A DNA stretch of 8,363 nucleotides, taken from NCBI GenBank assembly GCA_947456845.1, contig CANGUJ010000149.1, positions 1 through 8,363 of the forward strand, given 5' to 3'. Shown here one piece after another: positions 1 through 7,409 of the stretch. The notes beneath the pieces were generated by a model. That model worked only from the letters and a program-made list of their open reading frames with translations. It had not been told where the DNA came from and made no database searches. Position numbers and translations under genes: made by a program. This DNA is from Burkholderiales bacterium (GTDB lineage Bacteria; Pseudomonadota; Gammaproteobacteria; Burkholderiales; JAEUOS01). The stretch's first letter is position 1, and every line of letters starts with the position of its first letter.

Positions 1-1299
1 CTCGCTTGTGGCGCGGCGCATGGCGTGTCGCTGCCGGAGGCGTTTTCGCTGGGCCTGCAGTTCGATCCGAAATACCGGGCCGCGCGCGCCGAGGCGCAGG
101 CCAGCAGCACCGCGGTGGATCAGGCACGGGCAGGGTTCCTGCCCATCGTGCGCTACGACATCGACCGCACCGAGACGCGCAACAACGTGCTGCGCAACGA
201 CAACGCCTTCGTCGGCGTCGGCGCGCGCACCTACCCGACCGATAGCCGCACCCTGTCGATCACCCAGCCGATCTTCCGCAAGGAGGCGATCGCGCGTTTC
301 GAGCAGGCGAAGTCGGTGGTCAAGCAGGCCCAGTACACCCTGCTGGCGGCCGAACAGGACCTGATGCTGCGCACGACCGCGGCGTATCTTTCGGTGCTGG
401 CGGCGAGCGACAGCCTGGAACTCGCGCGCGCCGAGCGCGACGCGGTGGGCAAGGTGCTGGAACTGGCCCGCGAGCGGCTCAAGGCGGGATTGGGCACCAT
501 CACCAACCAGTACGACGCGAGCGCGCGCTATGCCGTCACCCAGGCGCGCGAGATCGAGGCGCACAACAAGCTGCGCGACGCCAGGCAGGCGCTGCGCGAG
601 ATCACCGGCCGCGTGATCGACAACCTGCAGACCCTCAAGCCGGAGTTTCCGCTCGCCACACCCGAGCCTCCCATCGCCGAGAAATGGGTGGAGTCCGCGC
701 TGGACCAGAACCTGATCCTGCGGGCGCGCCGGGAGGCGGTCGAGGTGTCGCGCCAGGAAGTCGAGCGCCAGCGCGCCGGGCATTACCCCAGCGTCAACCT
801 GCTGGTCAACCACAACCGGCGCGATGCGGCCAGCTCGCTGGTCAACGGTTCCTTCGGCCCCGGCACTTTGGTCGAGACCACCGATGTGACGGTACGGCTT
901 TCCGTGCCGATTTTCGAGGGCGGCCTGACCAGCGCGGTCTCGCGCGAGGCGGCGCACCGTTTCCAGAAAGTGCAGGAGGATCTCGAGCAGGAGCGGCGCT
1001 CGGTCGAGCGGTCCACCCGCGCCGCCTTCGACAGCACCATCGGCGCGGTCAGCTTAGTCGATGCCCTGCGGCAGTCGGTGATTTCGCAGCAAAGCGCCCT
1101 CGAAGCGCGCGAGCAGGGCTTCAAGTCGGGCCTGTTCTCGCTCCTGCAGGTGCTCGACGCGCAGCGCGACCTGTTTCTGGCCCGGCGCGACCATGCCCAG
1201 GCGCGCTACGAATACCTGCTCTATCGCCTGCGCCTGAAGCTGGCCACCGGCATGCTCGCCGAAGCCGACCTGGTCGACGTGGGCAACGCATTGCGTTGA
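1..1299 (+). CDS. TolC-family outer-membrane efflux/secretion channel (5' partial)
   Basis: Outer-membrane channel subunit that would form the exit duct of the trans-envelope machine encoded downstream. The frame is open from base 1 and 432 residues are visible. The first residues (LACGAAHG, then VSLPEAF) look like the end of a signal peptide followed by the usual mature TolC start, so the true start lies left of the window and the GTG at 25 is probably internal. Family hallmarks appear twice, as expected for the duplicated TolC fold: SITQPIFR near visible residues 89-96 and LSVPIFEGGL near 300-309. Long Ala/Glu/Arg-rich helices follow each, and the C-terminal VLDAQRDLF helix leads to LRLKLATGML. 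It is first in the run of four same-strand genes, 72 nt before the adaptor gene. Family assignment is firm. Whether it serves secretion or drug efflux is inferred from the neighbours only. Confidence 0.93.
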   Translation, partial: LACGAAHGVSLPEAFSLGLQFDPKYRAARAEAQASSTAVDQARAGFLPIVRYDIDRTETRNNVLRNDNAFVGVGARTYPTDSRTLSITQPIFRKEAIARFEQAKSVVKQAQYTLLAAEQDLMLRTTAAYLSVLAASDSLELARAERDAVGKVLELARERLKAGLGTITNQYDASARYAVTQAREIEAHNKLRDARQALREITGRVIDNLQTLKPEFPLATPEPPIAEKWVESALDQNLILRARREAVEVSRQEVERQRAGHYPSVNLLVNHNRRDAASSLVNGSFGPGTLVETTDVTVRLSVPIFEGGLTSAVSREAAHRFQKVQEDLEQERRSVERSTRAAFDSTIGAVSLVDALRQSVISQQSALEAREQGFKSGLFSLLQVLDAQRDLFLARRDHAQARYEYLLYRLRLKLATGMLAEADLVDVGNALR

Positions 1300-1360
1300 C
1301 GCCCGTGATGTGCGGCGCGCCGGCCAGGTGCCGCGAGTGACTCAAGCAAACAAGCCTGTC

Positions 1361-1366
1361 AGGAAA
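1361..1366 (+). promoter_or_regulatory. Ribosome binding site deciding a TTG start
   Basis: AGGAAA lies 5 nt upstream of TTG at 1372. The frame has an in-frame TGA at 1306-1308 and no ATG or GTG codon between it and 1372. The first possible ATG is far inside the conserved GAF region, so this purine-rich site supports TTG as the real start of the adaptor gene. No other clear regulatory element was seen in the 72-nt spacer 1300-1371. Confidence 0.6.
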
Positions 1367-1371
1367 CGCAA

Positions 1372-3240
1372 TTGGCAAATGACGATGGCATTGCCCTGAT
1401 TTCGGACGCGCGCCGCGGCGCGGCCGACGGTGCGCCGTATGAGTCGCCCGCCTGGGCGCGTCTGGCGCATTCGGCCGACACCCGCAATTTCGCCGCCAAC
1501 TGGCTCGACATCCAGTGCCGCGCCTTCGACGGCGTGATCCGCGGCGTGGTGGTGTTGCGCGGCGCCGAATCGGCGGGCTTCGCGCCGGTGGCGGTATGGC
1601 CGGAAGGCATCGAGGGCAGTCCGCGTCTGGTCGCCGTGGTGGAGCGCTCCCTGAGGGAGCGGGCTGTGGCCGTCGATGGCGTCACGCGCCACGCCCGCCG
1701 CCAGGATCCGGTATTCCTTGCCCATCCGGTGCAGGTCGACGACGAATTGTTCGGCACGGCCGCGCTGGAGATCGAAGGCCGCTCCGAGACGGCGGTGCGT
1801 GAACTGATCCAGCGCCTCGGCTTCGGGCTGGGCTGGCTGGAGGCCCTGGCACGCCGCAAGACCTTTACCAGCAAGGCGCGCCTGGTTACCGTGCTCGAAC
1901 TCATCGCCACCTCCCTGCAGCATGCGCGCTTCCAGGCCGCCGCCACCGCGGTGGCCACCGAACTCGCCACCACCTTCGGCTGCGAGCGCGTCTCCATCGG
2001 TTTCATGCGGGGGCGGCACATCCGGGTCAAGGCACTGTCGCACAGCGCCGCCTTCGCCGCCAAGACCAACGTGGTGCGCGCCATCGAGGCGGCGATGGAC
2101 GAAGCGGCAGACCAGTCGGCCACCGTGGTCTATCCGGCCCGCGGCGACGGGCCGTTCCAGGTCACCCGCGCGCATGCCGAGTTGCTGCAGCAGCATGGCA
2201 CCGGTGCGGTCTGCACCGTCCCCCTCACCGCCGGCCCGGAGGTGCTGGGCGCGCTGCTGCTGGAGTTGCCGGCCGGCGCCGAATTCGACGCCCGCACCGT
2301 GGAACTCTGCCAGCATGCCGCGCTGCTGGTCGGGCCGGTGCTCGATGTCAAGCGTCGCGAAGACCGCTGGATCGGCACCAAGGCCTTCGACAGCGCGGCC
2401 AGGCAGTGGCGCCATCTGGTCGGCCCGCGCCATGTGGCGCTCAAGCTGTGGGTGCTGCTGGTGGCGCTCCTCGTCGGGTTTTTCTCGGTCGTCGAGGGCG
2501 ACTACATGATCACCGCCAACGCCAGCCTGGAGGGCAAGGTGCAGCGCGCGGTCACCGCCGCCATGCAGGGCTACATCATCGAAGCCCGCGCGCGCGCCGG
2601 CGACGTGGTCAGGAAGGGCGATCTGCTGGCCGCCATGGACGACCGCGACCTGCGCCTCGAACGGCAGAAGATGGTCAGCCAGGCGGGCCAGCAGGAGAGC
2701 GAACGGCGTCAGGCGATCGCCGAGGGCAATCGCGCGCGCGCCGGCATCCTCGAGGCGCAAAGCGGCCAGATCCGCGCGCAGATGGCCTTGATCGACGAGC
2801 AGATCGCCCGCACCCGGCTGATCGCGCCCTTCGACGCCGTGGTGGTCAAGGGCGATTTGAGCCAGTCGCTCGGCGCCGCCATCGAGCGCGGCAACGTGCT
2901 CTTCGAGCTCGCGCCGCTCGACACCTACCGCGTGATCATGAAGGTCGACGAGCGCGACATCACCAGCGTCAAGGTGGGCCAGTCCGGACGGCTGGCCCTG
3001 ACCGCCATGCCGCAGGAAGACATCCGGCTCACGGTCGACAAGATCACCCCGGTGTCGGTGGTCGACGAGGGGCGCAATTTCTTCCGTGTCGAGGCCGTCG
3101 CCAGCGGGGTGATCGACAAGCTGCGCCCGGGCATGGAAGGCGTGGGCAAGATCGGCGTCGAGCGCCGCAAGCTCATCTGGATCTGGACCCACAAGCTGAC
3201 CCACTGGGTGCGCATGTGGATATGGTCGTGGTGGCCGTGA
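1372..3240 (+). CDS. GAF-domain HlyD-family membrane fusion (periplasmic adaptor) protein
   Basis: A 622-residue adaptor linking an inner-membrane partner to a TolC channel. Residues about 30-160 form a divergent GAF-like domain and about 170-325 a clearer GAF domain, both placed in the cytoplasm. One transmembrane helix follows (about 355-374, VALKLWVLLVALLVGFFSVV). The periplasmic part has a lipoyl half-motif with GYIIEARARAGDVVRKGDLL (about 395-418), a short charged coiled-coil hairpin (about 423-480), the second lipoyl half beginning LIAPFDAVVVKG at 483, and a beta-barrel region to about 595. The last 23 residues hold seven tryptophans. Ordinary HlyD/EmrA adaptors are about 400 residues with a very short cytoplasmic end, so the roughly 350-residue sensory-like front is the odd part. 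The start is TTG at 1372. It lies between the TolC gene and the M50 gene (19 nt). Ligand of the GAF domains is unknown. HlyD assignment is strong; the N-terminal GAF repeat is less certain. Confidence 0.92.
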   Translation: MANDDGIALISDARRGAADGAPYESPAWARLAHSADTRNFAANWLDIQCRAFDGVIRGVVVLRGAESAGFAPVAVWPEGIEGSPRLVAVVERSLRERAVAVDGVTRHARRQDPVFLAHPVQVDDELFGTAALEIEGRSETAVRELIQRLGFGLGWLEALARRKTFTSKARLVTVLELIATSLQHARFQAAATAVATELATTFGCERVSIGFMRGRHIRVKALSHSAAFAAKTNVVRAIEAAMDEAADQSATVVYPARGDGPFQVTRAHAELLQQHGTGAVCTVPLTAGPEVLGALLLELPAGAEFDARTVELCQHAALLVGPVLDVKRREDRWIGTKAFDSAARQWRHLVGPRHVALKLWVLLVALLVGFFSVVEGDYMITANASLEGKVQRAVTAAMQGYIIEARARAGDVVRKGDLLAAMDDRDLRLERQKMVSQAGQQESERRQAIAEGNRARAGILEAQSGQIRAQMALIDEQIARTRLIAPFDAVVVKGDLSQSLGAAIERGNVLFELAPLDTYRVIMKVDERDITSVKVGQSGRLALTAMPQEDIRLTVDKITPVSVVDEGRNFFRVEAVASGVIDKLRPGMEGVGKIGVERRKLIWIWTHKLTHWVRMWIWSWWP

Positions 3241-3259
3241 GTCGGGCGGCGCCTGCGCG

Positions 3260-5407
3260 ATGAGCGACGCGCTGTTCAGCCCGTCCTGGTACCGGGTCGC
3301 CGGCCTCAAGCCGCGCCTCCGCGCCCACGCGCGCATCCTGCGCCATGCGTACCGCGACCGGGTCTGGTTCGTGCTGCAGGACCAGGTCGCGGAGCGTTCG
3401 CACCGGTTCACGCCCGCCGCGCACTACTTCATCGGGCTCATGGACGGCGAGCGCACGGTGCAGCAGATCTGGGATGCCGCCAGCGCCCATCTCGGCGACG
3501 CCGCGCCGACGCAGGAGGAGGCGATCCAGTTGCTCGGCCAGTTGCATGCCGCCGACGCGCTGCTGTGCGACGTTCCGCCCGACAGCATGGAGGTGTTCCG
3601 CCGCTTCCAGCGGCATGAGCGCATGCTCTGGAAGCGTCGCCTCTGGACACCGCTGGCGCTGCGCTTCCCGCTGTGGGACCCGGACCGCTTCCTGCAGCGC
3701 ACGCTGCCCTGGGTCAGCCCGCTGTTTGGCTGGTTCGGCGCCCTGCTGTGGCTGGCAGTGGTCGGCGCCGGCGCGGTGATGGCGGTCTCGCACTGGACCG
3801 ACCTCACCGAGAACGTCACCGAGCGCGTGCTCGACCCGCAGAACCTGCTGCTGTTGTGGCTCGTCTACCCGGTCGTCAAGGGTCTGCACGAGCTCGGCCA
3901 TGCCTACGCCACCCGCAAATGGGGCGGCGAGGTGCATGAGATCGGCATCATGCTGCTGGTGTTTTCGCCGGTGCCTTACGTGGACGCCTCGGCGTCCTGG
4001 GGCTTCACCGACAAGTGGCGCCGCATGGTGGTGGGCGGCGCCGGCATCGCGGTGGAGCTGTTCCTGGGCTCGCTGGCCATGTTCACCTGGCTCCTGGTCG
4101 AACCCGGCATCGTGCGCGCCGTGGCCTACAACGTGATGCTCATCAGCGGCGTGTCCACGCTGCTGTTCAACGGCAATCCGCTGTTGCGCTTCGACGGCTA
4201 CTACGTGCTGGCCGACGCCATCGAGATGCCCAACCTCGGCGGGCGCGCCAACCAGTACATCGGCTACCTGTTCCAGCGCTACGTGCTGGGCGTGCGCGAC
4301 GCGAAGTGCGAAGCGGCCACGCCCGGCGAGCGGGTCTGGCTCACCGTCTACGGCGTGACCTCGTTCATCTATCGCATCTTCATTTCCTTCATCATCATCA
4401 CCTTCATCGCCGGACGCTTTTTCATCGTCGGCGTGCTGCTGGCCATCTGGGCGATGGCCACCCAGCTGCTCATGCCGGTGGGCAAGGCTCTGTCCTTCCT
4501 GTTCGCCGCGCCGGGCCTTAAGCGCCAGCGTGGCCGCGCGCTGTCCACCAGCCTCCTGCTCGCGGTGGCGGTGGTGTGCCTGCTTTTCGTCGCGCCGGCG
4601 CCGCACTGGACCCGCACCGAGGGCGTGGTCTGGGTGCCTGAAGAAGCGCAGGTGCGTTCGGGCGCCGAGGGCTTCGTCACCGCGTTGCTGGCGGCGCCGG
4701 ACAGTCAGGTGCTGCGCGGCCAGCCGCTGGTGCAGGCCGAGGAACCGTTTCTCGCCACCCGGGTGGCCATGCTCAAGGCGCAACAGGTCGAACTCGACGC
4801 CAAGTACACGGCGCTCCTGCCGACCGACCGGGTGCAGGCCGCCATGGTGCGCGAAGAGCAGGTGGCCGCGCGCGCGAACATGAAGCGCGCCCGCGAACGC
4901 GAGGCCGAACTGGTATATCGCAGCCCGTCCGATGGCCGGCTGGTGGTGCCCAACGCGGTCGACCTGCCCGGTCGTTTCGTCAACAAGGGACAACTCATCG
5001 GCTATGTGGTGCAGCCGCGCGAGCTCACCGTGCGGGTGGCGCTGCTGCAGGACGATATCGCCCTGGTGCGGCAGTCCACCCAAGGGGTCGAGGTGATGCT
5101 GGCCGGCTGGGGCGAGAAGCCGGTCGCCGCGCGCATCAGGCGCGAAGTGCCGGGTGCATCCGCCCAGTTGCCCACTGCCGCACTGGGCAGCGCGGGCGGC
5201 GGCCCGATCGCCGTCGACCCGCGCGACAAGCAGGGGGTGACCACGCTGCGCCAGGTGTTCCAGCTGGATCTGACCGTGCCCGGCGACATGCGCTCCGAGT
5301 ACCTGGGGGCGCGCGCATACGTGCGCTTCAACCATGGCTGGGAGCCGGTCGGTTTCCAGATCTACCGCGCGTTCAGGCGCCTGCTGTTGCGCCAGTTCAA
5401 TGTCTAG
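3260..5407 (+). CDS. PqqD-like / M50 metalloprotease / HlyD-like fusion membrane protein
   Basis: A 715-residue polytopic inner-membrane protein. Residues about 12-102 resemble PqqD, the peptide-binding winged-helix fold of PQQ and RiPP pathways (FTPAAHYFIGLMDGERTVQQ core). The M50 core follows: HELGH at 210-214 gives the zinc histidines and glutamate, and NPLLRFDGYY at 306-315 supplies the third ligand, D312, matching the family's NxxPxxxxDG motif. Hydrophobic segments are visible near 156-176, 195-215, 228-241, 256-280, 284-303, 360-384, 387-405 and 430-447. The last 265 residues are probably periplasmic, with two lipoyl/HlyD-type halves (about 455-490 and 550-600) around a short helical hairpin rich in Glu, Arg and Ala. 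All protease residues are present, so activity is plausible. It could cleave or merely bind and conduct a substrate; the sequence cannot decide. The ATG at 3260 lies 19 nt after the adaptor stop, without a strong Shine-Dalgarno. Its 3' end overlaps the SecA-like gene by 8 nt. Confidence 0.9.
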   Translation: MSDALFSPSWYRVAGLKPRLRAHARILRHAYRDRVWFVLQDQVAERSHRFTPAAHYFIGLMDGERTVQQIWDAASAHLGDAAPTQEEAIQLLGQLHAADALLCDVPPDSMEVFRRFQRHERMLWKRRLWTPLALRFPLWDPDRFLQRTLPWVSPLFGWFGALLWLAVVGAGAVMAVSHWTDLTENVTERVLDPQNLLLLWLVYPVVKGLHELGHAYATRKWGGEVHEIGIMLLVFSPVPYVDASASWGFTDKWRRMVVGGAGIAVELFLGSLAMFTWLLVEPGIVRAVAYNVMLISGVSTLLFNGNPLLRFDGYYVLADAIEMPNLGGRANQYIGYLFQRYVLGVRDAKCEAATPGERVWLTVYGVTSFIYRIFISFIIITFIAGRFFIVGVLLAIWAMATQLLMPVGKALSFLFAAPGLKRQRGRALSTSLLLAVAVVCLLFVAPAPHWTRTEGVVWVPEEAQVRSGAEGFVTALLAAPDSQVLRGQPLVQAEEPFLATRVAMLKAQQVELDAKYTALLPTDRVQAAMVREEQVAARANMKRAREREAELVYRSPSDGRLVVPNAVDLPGRFVNKGQLIGYVVQPRELTVRVALLQDDIALVRQSTQGVEVMLAGWGEKPVAARIRREVPGASAQLPTAALGSAGGGPIAVDPRDKQGVTTLRQVFQLDLTVPGDMRSEYLGARAYVRFNHGWEPVGFQIYRAFRRLLLRQFNV

Positions 5408-7394
5408 CACCACGGCACTGCGCCCAGGCGTCGCGCTCGGGCCCTATCCGCAGCGCGAGGACTTGCGCGACAGCTGGCTGGACCGCGCCGCGGCCGGTGT
5501 GGGCGGCTTCATCCGCCAGCGCGCCTACGGCCGCACTCCCGGCCAAGGCGAATTCCTCGAGCGCGTCAATGCCGAGGGCCTGCGCCTCGCCGGCCTGACC
5601 GATGCGGAGTTACGCGCGGGCGTGCCGGAATTGCGACGCCGGCTCTACAGCGAAGGCCTGCGGGAATCCCTCGTGGCGCACAGTTTTGCGCTGGTGCGCG
5701 AAATCTCCGAACGGCGCCTCGGGATGCGGCCGTTCGACGTGCAGTTGCTGGGCGGGCGGGTCATGCTCGACGGCAAGATCGCGGAGATGGAAACCGGCGA
5801 GGGCAAGACCCTCACCGCCACCCTGCCGGCCTGCACTGCCGCCATGGCCGGTATCCCGGTGCACATCGTCACCGTCAACGACTTCCTGGTCATGCGCGAC
5901 GCCGAGTGGATGAAGCCGGTGTACCGTTTCCTCGGCCTGACGGTGGGCACCATCACCGAGGGCATGGAGCCGGCCGCGCGGCGCGCCGCCTATGCCTGCG
6001 ATATCACCTACGGCACCAACAAGCAGCTGGTGTTCGACTACCTCAAGGACCGGCTGATGCTCGGGCGCGGTGCCGGCCCCATGCACCTGCAGATCGAGGG
6101 CCTGCATGCCGAGCACGCGCGTACCGACCGGCTGCTCCTGCGCGGGCTCTGCTTCGTGATCGTCGACGAGGCCGACAGCGTGCTGGTCGACGAGGCGCGC
6201 ACGCCCCTGATCATTTCCAACCGCGGCGATTCGAGCCAGGAAGAACAGCTGTATGCCGAGGCGATTGGCGTCGCACGGCGCCTCGACAGCGGATCCGACT
6301 TCATGATCCGCCCGCGCGAGCACGACGTGGAACTCACCGCCGCAGGCAAGCGCCGCGCCGCCGCACTGGCCGAGCCCTACGGCGGGGTGTGGATGGGGCC
6401 GCGCCGGCGCGAGGAATTGATCCGCCGGGCCCTGTCGGCGCTTTACCTGTTCCAGCGCGACAAGCAGTACCTGGTGCGCGGCGGCAAGGTGCAGATCGTC
6501 GACGAGTACACCGGCCGCATCATGGCGGACCGCTCGTGGGAGCGCGGCCTGCACCAGATGATCGAGGCCAAGGAGGGTTGCGCCATCACCGGCCAGCAGG
6601 AAACCCTGGCGCGCATCAGCTACCAGCGCTTTTTCCGCCGCTACCTGCGGGTGGCCGGCATGACCGGCACGGCGCGCGAAGTGGCGCGCGAGATGTGGGC
6701 GGTATACCGCCTGCCTGTGGTGACCATCCCGACCAACCGGCCGGTGCGGCGCCGCGCCCTGGCCGAGCAGGTGTACGTCACCGCCGACGAGAAATGGACG
6801 GCGGTGGTGGCCAGGCTGCGCGAGCTGCACGCGCAAGGGCGGCCGGTCCTCATCGGCACGGCGTCGGTTGCGGCGTCCGAGCACTTGAGCGGGATGCTCG
6901 AAGCTGCTGGGCTGTACCACCAGGTGCTCAATGCCCGGCAGGACCAGGAAGAGGCCGAGGTGGTGGCGCGTGCCGGGGAAGCGGGGCGCATCACGGTGGC
7001 GACCAACATGGCCGGGCGCGGCACCGACATCCGCCTGGCGCCCGGGGTGGCGGACATCGGCGGCCTGCATGTGCTCTCCACCGTGCGGCACGACTCGCGG
7101 CGCATCGACCGGCAACTCTTCGGCCGCTGCGGGCGGCAGGGCGACCCGGGCAGCTACCAGGTGATCATTTCCCTGGAAGACGAAATCTTCCACGGGTTTT
7201 TCAAGGACCGCATCGCCGCCATGCGCAGGCTATTCACAAGGGAAGGCGAGCCGCTGCCCGCATGGCTGGGCGACCGGCTGGTGGGCTTCGCGCAGAACGC
7301 CGCCGAGCGCCACCACGGGCGCATCCGCCGCGACCTGTTGCGCGCCGACGACCAGTTGAGCGACCTGCTGGCCTTTGCCGGGCGCAGCGAATGA
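5400..7394 (+). CDS. SecA-like preprotein translocase motor ATPase lacking the C-terminal scaffold/wing domains
   Basis: A 664-residue DEAD-type motor closely following SecA through both nucleotide-binding domains. Visible motifs: MRPFDVQLLGG (Q-motif region), Walker A TGEGKT at 132-137 (K136), Walker B VDEADS at 255-260, the preprotein-binding region leading to GLHQMIEAKEG and AGMTGTA, TNRP, TNMAGRGTDI at 535-544, and RIDRQLFGRCGRQGD at 568-582. It ends at IRRDLLRADDQLSDLL, which matches the start of the long scaffold helix in housekeeping SecA (about residue 650 of 901 in E. coli). The remaining scaffold, wing, two-helix finger and Cys zinc tail are absent. An insertion of about 19 residues sits before Walker B, and a spacer of about 30 residues in NBD2 is missing. 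ATG 5400 was chosen because it overlaps the upstream stop (ATGTCTAG); an in-frame ATG at 5334 would add 22 unlikely residues. The ORF is intact and its motifs unbroken, so it is not a decayed copy. It is probably an accessory SecA serving the neighbouring genes. Confidence 0.9.
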   Translation: MSSTTALRPGVALGPYPQREDLRDSWLDRAAAGVGGFIRQRAYGRTPGQGEFLERVNAEGLRLAGLTDAELRAGVPELRRRLYSEGLRESLVAHSFALVREISERRLGMRPFDVQLLGGRVMLDGKIAEMETGEGKTLTATLPACTAAMAGIPVHIVTVNDFLVMRDAEWMKPVYRFLGLTVGTITEGMEPAARRAAYACDITYGTNKQLVFDYLKDRLMLGRGAGPMHLQIEGLHAEHARTDRLLLRGLCFVIVDEADSVLVDEARTPLIISNRGDSSQEEQLYAEAIGVARRLDSGSDFMIRPREHDVELTAAGKRRAAALAEPYGGVWMGPRRREELIRRALSALYLFQRDKQYLVRGGKVQIVDEYTGRIMADRSWERGLHQMIEAKEGCAITGQQETLARISYQRFFRRYLRVAGMTGTAREVAREMWAVYRLPVVTIPTNRPVRRRALAEQVYVTADEKWTAVVARLRELHAQGRPVLIGTASVAASEHLSGMLEAAGLYHQVLNARQDQEEAEVVARAGEAGRITVATNMAGRGTDIRLAPGVADIGGLHVLSTVRHDSRRIDRQLFGRCGRQGDPGSYQVIISLEDEIFHGFFKDRIAAMRRLFTREGEPLPAWLGDRLVGFAQNAAERHHGRIRRDLLRADDQLSDLLAFAGRSE

Positions 7395-7409
7395 GGCCGG
7401 ATCAGGTCT

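Noticed and set aside
25..27. GTG at 25 as the real TolC start
   Set aside because: The frame is open to base 1 with a signal-peptide-like end in front. A start at 25 would leave an outer-membrane protein without a signal sequence.
1313..1322. CGGCGCGCCG palindrome in the TolC-HlyD spacer as an operator or terminator
   Set aside because: A perfect 10-nt palindrome but with no loop and no T-run, and such GC palindromes are expected by chance in this composition.
1342..3411. 689-codon open frame on the minus strand opposite the adaptor gene
   Set aside because: It mirrors the real HlyD reading frame in GC-rich DNA, and its product is His/Gly/Ala/Asp-rich with no recognisable domain. The + strand frame has clear GAF, membrane and lipoyl motifs.
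5334..5399. Upstream in-frame ATG for the SecA-like protein
   Set aside because: It would add 22 residues rich in Ser, Arg and Cys that read as an out-of-frame copy of the M50 C-terminus. The ATG overlapping the M50 stop fits better.
3173..5413. 746-codon open frame on the minus strand opposite the M50 gene
   Set aside because: The product is a low-complexity His/Gln/Ala/Arg-rich chain typical of antisense shadows in high-GC genes. The + strand encodes intact HELGH and NPLLRFDG motifs.
5610..7193. 527-codon open frame on the minus strand opposite the SecA-like gene
   Set aside because: No family resemblance and compositionally biased; all SecA motifs lie on the + strand.
5400..7394. SecA-like gene as a truncated pseudogene
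   Set aside because: All ATPase motifs are intact over 664 codons, the end falls at a domain border, and neither a frameshift nor remaining SecA sequence is visible downstream before the convergent SDR gene.
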